From contig NC_088305.1 in the NCBI RefSeq assembly GCF_032854445.1, positions 21,306,955-21,370,954 of the forward strand: a stretch of 64,000 nucleotides of DNA, read 5' to 3'. This document shows, piece by piece, positions 1-12,618 of this stretch. Positions within the stretch are counted from its first letter, which is position 1; every line of letters starts with the position of its first letter. Both the position numbers and the translations under genes were made by a program. A model generated the notes under the pieces. That model ran no database searches and was not told where the DNA came from. It saw only the letters and a program-made list of their open reading frames with translations. The stretch is from Liolophura sinensis. Its lineage: Eukaryota > Mollusca > Polyplacophora > Chitonida > Chitonidae.

Positions 1-143
1 TTAGAAAATATATACATGTAGCATCCTGAGAATTTGTGTTAAGAGTGTACTTGTGGCGATTGTAATTGCCATTAAATGTCGTCTTTTTTTTTAAAGTGGT
101 CATATATACATGATTTGTATCGCCGATGTTTTATTTCTTGCAG

Positions 144-305
144 TCAGAAGAGCCTATTACAAACAGAGATGTCCAGACTACCAACTAGAAATCGACGGTG
201 AATGTTATGACGTTAATGTAGAAAAACTGGAAGCCGTACGCCGGACATTGTGCGCCTTCTTTAACGACCTGGGCGAGGAAGCTTCAAGGTTATGCGGCAG
301 TTCAG
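144..305 (+). CDS. Internal exon of an unrecognised gene
   Basis: A 162 bp open segment lies between a good acceptor (TTATTTCTTGCAG, ending at 143) and a good donor (CAG/GTAGGC at 305/306). Both boundaries are phase 1, so the exon is symmetric. It encodes about 54 residues starting RRAYYKQRCPDYQLEIDGEC and ending in a charged, probably helical stretch with two further cysteines. Composition is more coding-like than the AT-rich flanks. I do not recognise the protein, and no partner exon was found downstream within the window, so the gene may lie mostly to the left of base 1. It could also be a chance ORF flanked by splice-like sites. Confidence 0.5.
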
Positions 306-751
306 GTAGGCGGATCTTTGGCCTTTACGTTCTGCATGCATTGTTTACTATTTTTATTATTATTATTATGCGCTGTGTATATGTACACGCTGTATTTGTA
401 GTACAGTATCCCTAGGTGACCCTTAATCGATGTCTCGAGGTTTTGCACAGACGTCTAAATTATCAATATATGTACTGAACCAGGGGTCGCTTTGACAAAT
501 CTTCGAACTGGAAGTTTACCTCCTTAAATGACGTCACTTTTTGAGGATATTGTATAAACTGCGTATATACGGATGGGGATATTTGCCTATATACGCAGTA
601 TTATAACAATGATCTGAGTCGTTCGTACGACAACCATTTCAGAACCAGTAATTACGGGAAGCCGTTTTCCTATTTATATATATAAGCAAAAAAGAATTTT
701 TCTTATGTACAATTCCTTTGTACATATGGGCAAACATTTGTATATAACGAC
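306..751. other. Non-coding, no feature recognised
   Basis: AT-rich sequence after the donor at 306, with a short ATT microsatellite near 354-369. I see no exon, RNA gene or repeat family here. Confidence 0.4.
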
Positions 752-818
752 AATTTATTTATTTGATTCGTGCTTTACGTCCTACTCAAGAGTATTTCAT
801 TTATACGACGGCGGCAAA
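752..818 (-). repeat. SINE family A, 3' fragment
   Basis: Reverse-orientation fragment of the commonest SINE in the window: the TTTATTTATTTGATT tail complement followed by the ACGACGGCGGC block. The rest of the element is missing. Confidence 0.7.
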
Positions 819-1004
819 CCGGTACATATCTATAAAAACTTCGGTATATTTGTGTGAAAAGTTTCGTACATAAATGTACAAATATTTTGCATATATCTAA
901 AATAAATTTTTATCGGTATAAATGTATAGAAGATTTCAACATAAACACACTATAATTTTATATAATAACAATAAACATTGTTTTACATAATATTATTATT
1001 ATTA

Positions 1005-1280
1005 GGGGCCTCCGTGGCTCAGTCGGTTAGCGCGCTAGCGCAGCGCAATGACCCAGGAGTCTCTCACCAATGCGGTCGCTGTGAGTTCAAGTCCAGCTCA
1101 TGCTGGCTTCCTCTCCGGCCGTAAGTGGGAAGGTCTGCTAGAAACCTGCGGATGGTCGTGGGTTCCCCCGGCCTCTGTCCGGTTTCCACCCACCATAATG
1201 CTGGCCGCCGTCGTATAAGTGAAATATTCTTGAGTGCAGCGTGAAACACCAATCAAATAAATAAATAAAATAAATAAATA
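1005..1280 (+). repeat. SINE family A, full-length tRNA-derived copy
   Basis: The best full-length copy in the window. It starts with a tRNA-like head: an A-box-like TGGCTCAGTCGGTTAGCG at about 1014 and a B-box-like GAGTTCAAGTCCAGC at about 1082. The body follows (CCTGCGGATGGTCGTGGGTT, then CCACCATAATGCTGGCCGCC), and the element ends in an AAATAAATAAATA tail. The structure is that of a pol III SINE mobilised by a LINE. It may belong to the molluscan V-SINE/RUDI-type elements; that assignment is from memory and needs a database comparison. Confidence 0.85.
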
Positions 1281-1430
1281 TTATTATTATTTTACAATAT
1301 TTTAAATCTGTACAAAAGAATCGGACATACCTACAATTGCTTTGCAAATGCGTATAAAAAAAATACCAAAATGACTTACCATAAGTATCTGTTGCCAACA
1401 GGAATTTTCTGATTAGCCAAAACGAACGTA

Positions 1431-1575
1431 GGAAGGTCTAGCCGCAACCTGTGAATGGTCGTGGGGTTTCCCCCGGGCTTTGCCGGTTTCCTCCCACCAT
1501 AATGCTGGCTGCCGTCGTGTAACTGAAATATTCTTGAATACGGCGTAAAATACCAATCAAATAAATAAATAAATC
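1431..1575 (+). repeat. SINE family A, 5'-truncated copy
   Basis: Starts at the GGAAGGTCTAGCCGCAACCT position and runs to an AAATAAATAAAT tail. The tRNA-like head is absent. It follows the full-length copy by only 150 bp in the same orientation. Confidence 0.85.
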
Positions 1576-4500
1576 AAAAAATAAATATTAACCAAAATTA
1601 ACCAAAATTTAACTTAAATCAAGGGGCGCTTCTTTTCTAAGTGCTCAAAGTTGTTAACTTAGCCCATTTTGGATATTGGAATGGATTTAATAGAAACCAT
1701 GAGTTATGAATACTGAAAGCGTCTGTGCAAAACTGTGCGAGGCTTGACTTTTATCGTCTTCCTTATTTCACCGAAAAGCAACAATGCATCACATTTCTTG
1801 CTGTGTTACGAGATTATCCTCATGGATTACTTTTTCTGTATACCACAAGAAATTCTCAAAATTTACGCTTCAAGACGTGTTGCATGAAGTGCTTTGGCAG
1901 AAAAGGGGAGGTAATCTTTGATGGGAGTAAACGTTCGTTGAGTAAAACGGTGTATTATGATTGGTTCATGTGCTGGGTTTGTGGTTCACAGCGTCATTAA
2001 TATTCATGGTTTTGTCTGATGGGAGTTACATATTTTATGTTCAAGAGAAACACGACTGTCGTATTCTATTTTTGGAAGAACTCTGGATTTTTGGACAAAT
2101 ATCAAGTGATCTTAGTTCGCCAATTATATCATTGTCGTCATGCCTTAATCTGTTTCTTCTTCGTAATTTTCCTTTTCTCTACCTTCCGTTTCGAACGAAT
2201 TACCCTCTAACGTGAAATTCTGTGTGGCAGTATATCATGACAAATTCTTGAACATACCGCGCCTTAACTCATACTTTACAGAATACCAGTTGGTTGAATT
2301 GTCTCCTTATTTACGTTTTGCACGATGGCGATGTTTTCAGGCCTAAAGGCACTCATGTTTCTCTAACCATAAGTATTATGGGTTATAATTATGACATTGT
2401 ATGGTTTTGTGGGTCTTCCAGTAAAGATTGGCTTTGGTAATTGTATCGACACACTTCTGTATATCTATATATTTACACTGTGCAGCGAAGCTTGTGTATG
2501 CTGATACAAGAAATCTTTCTAAGACCATAAATTTGAAATTCATCTGCTCGTAGATGAGTCTCTCGCCAAATTGTCAGCCATATTTAAAAATAGTGAAAAA
2601 AGTGAAGTAAACTTTAACATCCTAAAAGAAACCACGAAGTAGTACAATTCCCTACCTCAACCTCACCTTCACCCCAACCCTTCACTATGATTTCTAATAT
2701 CTAAAGAGCATATGTGAGGAAAATCCTCTCCATCTTGGGAATTCACAGGCTTCAATGTATATATTGAGTGAAAGCAGATGAAAGGCATGGAAACCGCCTT
2801 AAATTATGTATATATAGCCACACATCTGTGGTTTTAAAGATCATAAACTTTTGTTCATATATTCTTATGGTTACCGCTTGCCGTTTCGTCTGCTTTAACT
2901 ATCTGATTTGGTGTTGTGCACCCCACACGCATGCGCACCTGTATAAATAATGGACATGCGCTTTCATTCATCTCTGGGGAGGTTTGGCCTCGTTTTGGCC
3001 TCATACTAATCAGGTATCACGTGGCTAATCTGAATATTATATGTTTTCAGCTCCAGGAATTTCCAAGCGGTTTTTCGGTCACACAGGCTTCGGAAAATAA
3101 CCCCGCTCACAGTTGCCTGCTCTTCTTTAACTTATCATAAAAATGAAATCTATCTGATCATATTTTGTGTATACATGTAAATTAGTTTGCAAACAAATGC
3201 ACGAATCTAGTTTTTTTCTCAACTCTTCATTCAAATGTTACAATATTCACTGAACTATCCATGAGCATGCGATGCTCACTGCCTCTGGTGCGATATGTCA
3301 GACGCCATTGCCGCTCATTAGATAGGGAGGAGGAATCATGAAATTTGCTGTTTTACACTTTTTCAAGTTATCCAGAGAACATTATCAGAAAAGCTCAGAT
3401 GTCCTTTGATTTAATATGAATTGGAGCATTTTGACATTTTTTTATAATCGAATTATTTATTTTTATGATTTCATACCGGCACATTTTGTGTGATATGCGT
3501 AGCATTAAAATCGAATGACATTAACAAAATTTACTGAAAGGTTAGCAAATAGTTAATTCTTTGCTTGGAAAATGGATATTAAAAATGGATTTCTACCAGC
3601 TCATTTCGAGACAGTTGGACTATAGATGGAACTGATTTGGTTCACAGATTCAAGTTAATTTCTTTAGGTTAATGTAGGCGATTTTTGAACCGAATCCACC
3701 CACAGTAAGACATTTACACCAAATACTCAGTCATTTAACCCATCTCTATTGGATATAACGAATCTGGTATATTACAGTGGTAGTCCATAATATAACAATA
3801 ACGTCATTGACATTCCATGCCTCGGTTCATCGGGCGAGCTATTACAGTTGAAAATCACGTATTCCATCCAACATTTACAAATCTAGACGTTATTTGTTAA
3901 ATAAAACATGGCATTTTTTCATAACGCATTACGAATTGATCCAGTGATATTACTCATTTTCCAGGGAGTCCTGATTAATTTTTTGTAACTTTTAAGAATG
4001 GAAACACAACATTTTCATTTTTTACAGAATTCAGTGTTAGTCAAAATCCAGATGTTTACTTTACTCCGTTTGTCATAATTACTTCTTGAACATTTTCTCT
4101 TTACCAGTAACGGCAACGTTGCAGCTGCTAATCGACTTGCTTTCGTTTGGTTTTGATTCTTAATGGTTCTTAATTATCCCTCTAACTCCATCGCATATGC
4201 ATGCCGATACATTGATTACCCTGCGTACAACATTGCAACATTATATATTAAAATGAGCGTTTCCAGATGGCTTAAAATTGTATACCGGTCTCATTATTCA
4301 CGCATGCGCTGTCCTTTTTGGTTTCCATGGTAACTCCTCGTGGTGATTGTATATATCTTTCTTGGTGTATGGAATTCCCTGAGTATCATTTTGTGATACG
4401 CCATGGCTGTGGTTTGTATTGTTAAGCCTTTTTGTTCTAAGCTTAATTGTTTGTCACAGTGACATACCACTGTCATAAAATGTCTCAGCAGTTGTTCACG

Positions 4501-5685
4501 ATCTGTATTTTACACTGGCTTTATTTGTGTATGTTGTGGAACTTTGGTGGAACGTACGCGTAAACGTTTCTGTCTTAACGTGGTCTAATGCCACTAACTA
4601 CCGTCTGTATTATTATATGTCTATTTCACATTGCCAACGTCTTACATGACGTCAATGCTAAAGAAATTACGAAAAAAAGTGTATTCTGCAATATACCTTC
4701 TCTTGCTTCCGAGGAGTTCTATACCTCTGGTAATGATAGCTGTACACTATGAGAGTTCATGTATGTATTTTATTTCAGTTCCACAGAAGAGATTTTTCAA
4801 CCATGCTGGGCTGGGGAAATGATGAACACTCATAGTCATGACGTCACCATAACATGTGTACACGACATGTTCCACCAAGATGGTGATCTGTTAAAATGAA
4901 AACGTAAAACACAGATGTCATGTCATTTTGTTCTTTTTTGTTGACCGGCCTATGTATAAAACCTTGACAACTAAATAAAGCTATGTGAGTACATGGGACC
5001 AGATCGATTTCGTTCTCTCTCCACGTTTAAATGCTCTGATTTCATTCATATCTCTTCTTTTTTCTTTTCCTTTTTTAAAAATGGTGTCAATTTGTAGATT
5101 TAACTGGCCTTTCGAATGTCAGAAATATATGATCAGACAATTAATAATAAAATTTCATAAATTTTGTTTATTTTAGGTAAAGTGTTAAAGTTTAATTAAA
5201 GTTGGAAATGTTCTTTTAAATCATCAGATGACAGTAGTACGCTTATATTTCAAGTAAAGGATTTTTCTTTGCTACAGAATTTGTGTTCACTTGTGTTTAA
5301 TATTCAACTACGAAAGTGACGTTGTCAGGTGACGTATAAACGAGATTATGTTTGGACACGAGATTATGTTTAGACACATTCTTCAAAAAGATAACTCCTA
5401 TTGCCTACATTGGAGCTTCAGTACGAACATTTTCGTGTTCACTTTTCGTTTTTTTTATTGATTTTCTTACCTGGGTATTCAGATGATTTCTTTCATTGTT
5501 GTTTAACGTCATCAAAAAGATTTTTTAGTTCCAATGACCAGATCTATGGGGTAGTTGTGGCGTTGTTGTTGTACTTACCTTTTGGCACAGTCTACCATGT
5601 ACAATACAGGACGGGTGCACAAAAGACCGTGAGTTTTTCGGGGTAAGCAGACCAAAAACAGTAAAGACTGGACGCACTATACATC
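1576..5685. other. 4.1 kb without recognisable genes
   Basis: AT-rich sequence with only short ORFs of 60-91 codons, none with convincing composition, splice sites or protein similarity. A 17-18 bp direct duplication (CGAGATTATGTTTGGACA) occurs near 5340-5376. I see no RNA gene. Confidence 0.4.
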
Positions 5686-5689
5686 AAAC

Positions 5690-6355
5690 AACAGGCACGC
5701 TAAATAACAGGCACACCAAACAACAGGCACACTAAACAATTTACAGGCATACCAAATAACAGGCACACCAAACAAGACGCACACCAAACAACAGGCACAC
5801 CAAATAACAGGCACACAAAACAACAGGCACACCGTCAAACAACACGCACACCAAATAACAGGCACACCATCAAACAACAGGAACAGCGTCAAACAACACG
5901 CACACCAAACAACAGGCACACCGTCAAACAACACGCAAACTAAACAACAGCCACACCATCAAACAAAAGGCATACTAAACATCACCATACAAAGGCACAC
6001 TAAACAGCGGGTGCACCAAACAACAGGCACACCATCAAACAAAAGGCATACTAAACATCACCATGCAAAGGCACACTAAACAGCGGGTGCACCAAACAAC
6101 AGGCACACCATCAAACAACAGGCATACTAAACGTCAAACTAAAAAGGCACACTAAACAGCGGGTGCACCAAACAACAGGCACACCATCAAACAACTGGCA
6201 TACTAAACATCACAATGCAAAGGCACACTAAACAGCGGGTGCACCAAACAACAGGCACACCATCAAACAACAGGCACACCATCAAACAATAGGCATACTA
6301 AACATCACCCTTAGAAGGCACACAAAACAGTGGGTGCACCAAAAACAGGCACACC
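5690..6355. repeat. CAAACAACAGGCACACC minisatellite with higher-order units
   Basis: A field of short degenerate units around CAAACAACAGGCACACC(ATC). From about 5990 the units assemble into a higher-order repeat of about 75-80 bp beginning AGGCACACTAAACAGCGGGT. This recurs near 5993, 6068, 6145 and 6221, with a degenerate copy near 6315. The strand lacks stops in one reverse frame simply because of the repeat composition. I do not regard it as coding. Confidence 0.85.
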
Positions 6356-6771
6356 AAACAATACGCTCCCTAAACACCCGTCTGAACAACGAAGACTGAA
6401 GCACTGGAGAACGGGTGCAACGAAGACACATCAAGCTACACTTGCATTCAAACAACACTTTTGTTGCAAAGCCATCATTCTTTCTTGCTACTACCTTTAT
6501 AATCTGTAGGAATGTTTGAAAAAAAAGATTCATAGACGTCTTTAAGAAAATGTCAGTGCTACGGCTAGTTCCTGTGTTGTCTATCCTTGACAAAGCAGTA
6601 TGATTGCTGGATAAATTGGACCATGCGTACAAAGAACCTTCAACCTTCCTGCATATTCTCACTTTATATCCGATCAAAACGGGGTATTTATTCATCTCAG
6701 CTTTGATAGATCAATGGTGAATACCGCCTGAGTAATGTCGTCGCATGTAAGCTGTGTCTAGTCTAGGGTTC

Positions 6772-7122
6772 ATTCCTGCCACCGGCCCGGTAGAGCGTCC
6801 CCTTCGGGAGCGGTAGATCCAGGATCAATCCTGGGTCGAGTCACACCTAAGACTTTAAAAACCTTCCTTGGCGTCCAGTATGAGGGGGGATAGTGCAACG
6901 GGTGGTTGACCCGTATCAGTATAATGGCACGGGCGGAAGCGGCTTATTTGCCTTCGGTAAGTCGTCTCAGTGAAGCAGCACTAGATAAAAGAGCGGTGAA
7001 AATCCGTCCTGCGACAAGGAGGCACATTACATACACCCTAAGGATTCTTTCGTCGTCATGTGACTGAAAAATTGTTGAGTACAACGTTAAACCCCAAGCA
7101 CACGCTCACTCGCTCAATCCTG
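6772..7122 (+). repeat. SINE family B, near full length
   Basis: The head is tRNA-like (GGCCCGGTAGAGCGTCCCC, then AGGATCAATCCTGGGTCGAG). A body of about 250 bp follows, and the 3' end is GACTGAAAAATTGTTGAGTA followed by AACGTTAAACCCCAAGCAC and CTCACTCGCTCA. A second near-complete copy lies at 59.9-60.2 kb in the same window. Confidence 0.8.
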
Positions 7123-7308
7123 CCGGTGTGATGACGTAATAATCATTATGAACAATGGTGAGTTCAGCGTGGTAATTACGCGGGGAAAATGACACCCTTT
7201 ATTTCCGAGTATTGATGAAACTGTATAAACTTTTAAAATGCCATCATAACTTTGTTGAGAGCGCTGTGATGCGTAATAATTGATTGACTGACTGACTGAT
7301 CGATGGAT

Positions 7309-7582
7309 TGGAACTTATTTATCTGATTCGTGTTTTACGCCTTACTCTAGAATATTTCACTTATGCGACGGCGGCCAGCATTGTGGTGGTAAGAAACTGG
7401 GCTGAACCGGGAGGAGGGAGGAGGGAGGAAGAACCCACAACCCTCCTCAGGTTGCTGCAAGACTTTTCACGAAGAGGAAACCAGCATGAGATGACTTGAA
7501 CACACAGCAACCACATTAGTGAGAGGCTCCTGGGCCATCACGTAACGCTGGAATGCTAATAACCTCGCCCACGGAGTCCCCT
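7309..7582 (-). repeat. SINE family A, near full length
   Basis: Reverse-complement copy running from the TTATTTATCTGATTCG tail complement through ACGGCGGCCAGCATTGTGGT to the head complement (CCTCGCCCACGGAGTCCCC). A GGGAGGAGGGAGGAGGGAGG expansion sits inside the body. Confidence 0.8.
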
Positions 7583-7595
7583 GATTGGAATTTAA

Positions 7596-7765
7596 CAGGT
7601 GCTCAAAAATATTTCGTTTATAAGTTACGGCGGTCGTTTAAGGTTGGAAGAAACTTGGTGTAAACCCCTATCTTCGCCAGGTAGCTGGTAAACTTCCTGA
7701 CATAAAGACATTAACCAAGGCTCTGGTGGTCTCAACGATCCAGCGAGGCCCCTCAACACGGTTTC
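7596..7765 (-). repeat. SINE family A, highly diverged copy
   Basis: Directly follows the previous copy. It keeps recognisable order (GCTCAAAAATATTTCGTTTA, ACGGCGGTCG, GGAAGAAACTTGG) but is strongly diverged. It could be an older SINE insertion or a related subfamily. Confidence 0.45.
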
Positions 7766-8321
7766 GAGTTTAAAGCTTGGCATGTAATAAAAATGGCAGT
7801 CTGGTACTTCCGGTCTCGGTGCATAGCGTGTAGGAGTAGGCCAAGCTTTAATCCTCAGAGTGAAGTGAGACTTTCTTTGCAGAGTATTCAGGCGATTTTA
7901 TTCACATTATGTAATTTGATCTGACTGTTGGGCTGTTCAATGCCATATATACTCAAGAGTTTATCACTGATACAGATTAAGACTACCAGTTTTATAGGTG
8001 GCGGAACCGATGTTGTTGGATTATACTACCGACCTTCGGTAAGTTACTGCCAAATTTTCCCACGAGTAACTTATGTTATTTTGAGGGAGAGCAAGGTGTA
8101 AGAGGACTGTCGAGAATTCTTGTTAACAATTACAGGCCGTGAGAACAATGAAAACAAGAAAATCTTCAACGTTCTCGAAAATGGGATTGAACTCACGTCT
8201 CGTGCGACCCAGCGATTCAACAACATGTTCCAAGAAGACAGTGCGGCTATAAATACGTCACCATCTAAAATTACCTCCACCGATGACGTCTTGATTTGAC
8301 TGATATAGATATTGAGCTGTA

Positions 8322-9292
8322 TTGTAATCGGGATTCAAACATTTGGGATTGCTCAAAGCTGTAATTGTAATAAGGATTCAAACATTTGAGATGGCTCAAA
8401 GCTGTAATTGTAATCAGGATTCAAACATTTGAGATAGCTCATAGCTGTATTGTAATCAAGATTCAAGCATTTGAGATGGCTCATAGCTGTAATTGTAATC
8501 AGGATTCAAACATTTGGAATGGATCATAGCTGTAATTGTAATCAGGATTCAAACATTTGGAATGGCTCATAGCTGTATTGTAATCGGGATTCAAACATTT
8601 GGGATAGCTCATAGCTGTATTGTAATCACGATTCAAACATTTGGAATGGCTCATAGCTGTATTGTAATCAAGGTTCAAACATATGGGATAGCTCATAGCT
8701 GTATTGTAATCAAGATTCAAACATTTGGGATGGCTCATAGCTGTATTGTAATCAGGATTCAAGCATTTGGGATGGCTCGTAGCTGTAATTGTAATCAGGA
8801 TTCAAACATCTTGAATGGCTCATAGCTGCAATTGTGATCAGGATTCAAACATTTAGAAAGGCTCATAGCTGTATTGTAATCAAGGTTCAAGCATTTGGGA
8901 TGGCTCATAGCTGTATTGTATTCAGGATTCAAGCATTTTTGATGGCTCATAGCTGTATTATAATCGGGATTCAAACATTTGGGATGGCTCATAGCTTTAT
9001 TGTAATCAGGATTCAAGCATTTGGGATGGCTCATAGCTGTATTGTAATCGGGATTCAAGCATTTATGATGGCTCATAGCTGTATTGTAATCGGGATTCAA
9101 ACATTTGGGATAGCTCATAGCTCTATTGTAATAGGGATTCAAGCATTTGGGATGGCTCAAAGCTGTAATTGTTATCCGGATTCAAACATTTGGGATGGCT
9201 CATAGCTGTATTGTAATCAAGGTTCAAGCATTTGGAATGGTTCAAAGCTGTAATTGCAATCAGGATTCAAGCATTTGGGATGGTTCAAAGCA
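8322..9292. repeat. 42/44 bp tandem satellite, about 23 copies
   Basis: Head-to-tail units with consensus GGATTCAAACATTTGGGATG plus GCTCATAGCTGTATTGTAATC. Most units are 42 bp. A 44 bp variant reads CTGTAATTGTAATC instead of CTGTATTGTAATC. Because 42 is divisible by three, several frames on both strands stay open for over 100 codons. Those frames are explained by the period and are not genes. Confidence 0.95.
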
Positions 9293-9791
9293 CCTCTTGT
9301 GTCTCTTGGCTGGAATCGAGAAACGGTTTCATTGACAGAAGAGAACAGTATAGAATTACGTCATGAAGCCAATCAAATAAATAATTAAATAAATCATGAC
9401 CAGGTAGGAAAGCGGATCAGCTTCGAGTCAGTTGATTAAGATCGAGAAAAGTATACAGTAATCCCTATTAAGCCCAGTTTTAACCATTATTTAACTGTGC
9501 CATCTGGCTTACAAGTCCTTGTGAAATACCAATCATATACTCATGGGAATGGCGGTATAGCCTATCACCACAACGCTGAAAGGTAGCACCTGTGAGTTTG
9601 TGTTCAACCAGTGTGTCTAGTTATATACGACACAAAACCGCCCTTTATCATACACTGAAATACTTGACACATGCTTTCAACACTGTAGGCCTAGTTAGCG
9701 TTCAAGCATAGATAAAAATATAACGTTACTAGAAGAATTTAGAGGTTCCTTGTCAAAGTCATGATCAAATATTTTGTTGTAATTAAAACAT

Positions 9792-9885
9792 ACCCATGCA
9801 ACGCTATCACGTTTACATTTGGTTTAATTTTACCTAAATTAAATCAAATATGCTTTTGATGTAAACGTGATAGCGTTGCATGGGT
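9792..9885. repeat. Perfect 26 bp inverted repeat around a 42 bp loop
   Basis: Bases 9792-9817 and 9860-9885 are exact reverse complements (ACCCATGCAACGCTATCACG...). A shorter pair (GGTTTAATTTTA at 9822 and TAAAATTAAACC at about 9890) lies just inside and outside it. The arms have not diverged, so the structure is young or maintained. It could be a small foldback element. Confidence 0.85.
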
Positions 9886-9892
9886 GTGATAA

Positions 9893-10667
9893 AATTAAAC
9901 CTATATTTACCTGTTTATAAGCCATATTATTTATTGTTTAATCATTTTTGTCACTGATTACTCTTGCTATTTCAAACCTTATTCTTCTGCGTGATAGACC
10001 TGCCTCTTTTCGCTGGGAAGTCCAATGCTCTTCCCAGTTTCGTTACAACCACTGTAGATGTATACACTCCCTAGCAATAAATGATAACGAATCAAAGAAA
10101 ATCTGCCTATATACAGGCTTAAGGATTTGAAAGTTACTACACGAAAGTTACTACTACTAAAAAATATTTTAAAATGGGTGGCAAACGATATTGTGTAAAA
10201 TGTCTGTAAATATGATATTTCATTGCATTTTAGCGACAGAGAAAAGTTGTGTAGATACAATACATTATACAACATGTTGGGCTATATTGAATCAGTGAAC
10301 TTTGCGGGAAAAAAATGATATTGCTTAAATGATTGACGACTTCCACTACTGCGAAAAAAAGAATAGACAACATTGTACTTTTACAGCACCTCGCTTACGT
10401 AACTGTGTGCAATTGGCTGTAAATTTACGGTTAGAAAATAACTGTTTGCGTATAGGAAAATGTAGCGTAGCCCAAAGTGCCAGCAAATTTTTCTGTAAGA
10501 AAGATCATTGTTTGGTATTGGTGAGTATTACATGAATCTAAGTTCAGAAAAAACAGTAGAAGTTAAGACTAAGCCTGAATTAAGCTTCGTGATCCTGGGT
10601 GCTTTAGCACCAGATGGCTTTGCTTTAAATTTGATGTGTATAAGCGATTTGTCCTCCGTGAAAAAGA
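9893..10667. other. Non-coding, no feature recognised
   Basis: Contains only short unsupported ORFs. No splice-bounded exon or repeat family recognised. Confidence 0.35.
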
Positions 10668-10838
10668 TTTATTTATTTATTTTTTATTTATTTATTTGAC
10701 CGATGTCTTATGCCGTACTCAAGAATATTTCACTTATACGACGCCGGCCAGCATTATGGTGGGAGGAAACCGGGCAGAGCCTGGAGGAAAACCACGACCA
10801 TCCGCAGGTTGCTGCCAGACCTTCCCACGTACGTAAGG
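10668..10838 (-). repeat. SINE family A, 5'-truncated copy
   Basis: Tail complement (TTATTTATTTGACCGATG) through ACGCCGGCCAGCATTATGGT to GACCTTCCCACGTACGTA. The tRNA-like head is missing. Confidence 0.85.
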
Positions 10839-10839
10839 G

Positions 10840-12618
10840 CAACTATAGATTTAATCATGTGTACAGCGAATTAAACTATCAGATGTGCGCCGGCCATCGA
10901 ATATGTGCCGTTAAATGCCAAATTTCACAGAACATTCCCCCAGTGTTGGGTCTCTTCACGACGTGTTACATCCGTCCGGCGTTGACTGTACGCTGTACCT
11001 TGATTTGTCTTTATTAGTTTTGTCTTTGTTTTTCACAATAAATACACGCAGTTTCCCACAGCAGCTTTCTGCTTTCTTCCTAACCAGCAAATAAAATGCT
11101 GATTCATTTGTTTCGTGAGATTTTACGGGGTACTGAAAGAATATTAGACTTATATACAACAACGACCTGCTCAGGTTGTGTGTGTGTGTGGAGGGGGGGG
11201 GGGGTATTACTGCACGCTCTTCATCAATCATTTATTCACCAAGTGAACAGCCATTCTCGCATGTTGCAGTACGGTTGCACAGGAACCTCTTTTGCCCCAA
11301 GCTTCGAGAATTACACTTTAGATGACTGAGCCAGGTAGTTACTCATGCAGCATATAGTTAGTTTGGTAAATCTGTTCACAGTCAACGAGTCAAGAAAACT
11401 CTTGGTGTGTTTGTTTGAACTTGTAAATTTCTTAGCTGAAAATTAGTTTAACCTCGTCAAGTCTTCAAGCACTTAGGCCCATACAGACTATTGCCTGGTA
11501 ACAGTATATTTACGAGCATCCAGTTCAAAACAAATCATGCAAAACCGGGTGCTTTTGAAACACTGTTGGTATGACGTAATTGTTCACTTCCATATAATGT
11601 AAAAGTCTTACAGTGCATAGAGTCAAACCATAGCATCGATAACAGTGTGATAGTTGGCAAGTGGTCACAGGTGGACCTGTGAAACACAGGCTTTTGTCTA
11701 TTTACTTCAGTTCGAGTTTTATTCTAACTGTTCAAGTGGTTGACAAATTACGCGTTTTCTAGCACCATGGCTTAAGCAGAATTAGGTACAAAAATGCAGT
11801 GGTGCTACTCGCAATTTATGAACATACAAGGTACCCTATTTTGGCTCAGTTCCCTAAAATCTCCCACTCGCTGCAGCTGAATGGCACCTGCCCAGTGAGG
11901 CTGCAAGTCGAATCCACCTCTCGCTGGTTTTGTCAGAAGATTTTGAAAGGCAGTGGTTTAAACCGGAAAGTAAAAGTCTCCTCTACCAAACGACTTGACC
12001 ACCAATGTATGAACTGTTCTTAAATACCACATTTAACATCAATCACTTTTAAATAAATGCTTGCTTATTCAGTAAATCCATATCTAAAATACTCATCTTC
12101 AATTTATCAAATAATTCATTCGTTGAGCAACTGTCATACTTTAGCTATCAGCAAGAAACGACCAACTTGACCAGCAAGGCTTTGTTGTTGAAAATACAAA
12201 TTACACTAAGCCATTTCCAGACTTTGAAACCTCGTCAAACAAGCTTAGTTTATTTGGTACCGGTTCATGAAGTTGATACCTTTGTCTTGGGATGAGACCT
12301 AAAGTGATTAAAATATTTATATATAGGCCTCAAAAACATACTTTAAAATTGTATTCCAAATCTTGACTTGTATCTCAGCAAAGGTTTCGTACACAGAATT
12401 GGCCCCCGATTTCTTAGCGAGGTAACTACATATGGCAGAACGCCTTTAATTCGACTGAATTAAATATCAGAATAAGACACTCACATGGACGGTTTAACGA
12501 CCAGACGACAGATTTATATCCGCCGTCTTTAAAAACACTCCCTAAAATGTGTCAAGTTTGTCGTGCTATTGAGTTACGACGAGCTAGTTTACGACCCATT
12601 TGCGTGTCGGACTTCACA
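10840..12618. other. Non-coding, simple repeats only
   Basis: Contains a (GT)n/G-run block at about 11,176-11,205 and otherwise unremarkable AT-rich sequence. No gene recognised. Confidence 0.35.

Noticed and set aside
1014-1100. Possible genuine tRNA gene
   Set aside because: The A- and B-box-like segments belong to a SINE head. The sequence does not fold to a complete cloverleaf with an acceptor stem and runs straight into the SINE body.
5677-5934. Cysteine- and valine-rich reverse ORF (LLFGVPVIWCAC-like repeats)
   Set aside because: Product of the CAAACAACAGGCACACC minisatellite read in reverse, not a membrane protein.
6282-6695. 137-codon reverse ORF
   Set aside because: Half of it lies in the minisatellite and the rest has no domain, splice support or coding composition.
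8499-9205. ORFs of 87-123 codons on both strands with a repeated 14-residue peptide
   Set aside because: Explained entirely by the 42 bp tandem repeat. There is no start context, splice site or codon-position bias.
8322-9292. CRISPR-like array
   Set aside because: Units are directly adjacent with no variable spacers, and the genome is eukaryotic.
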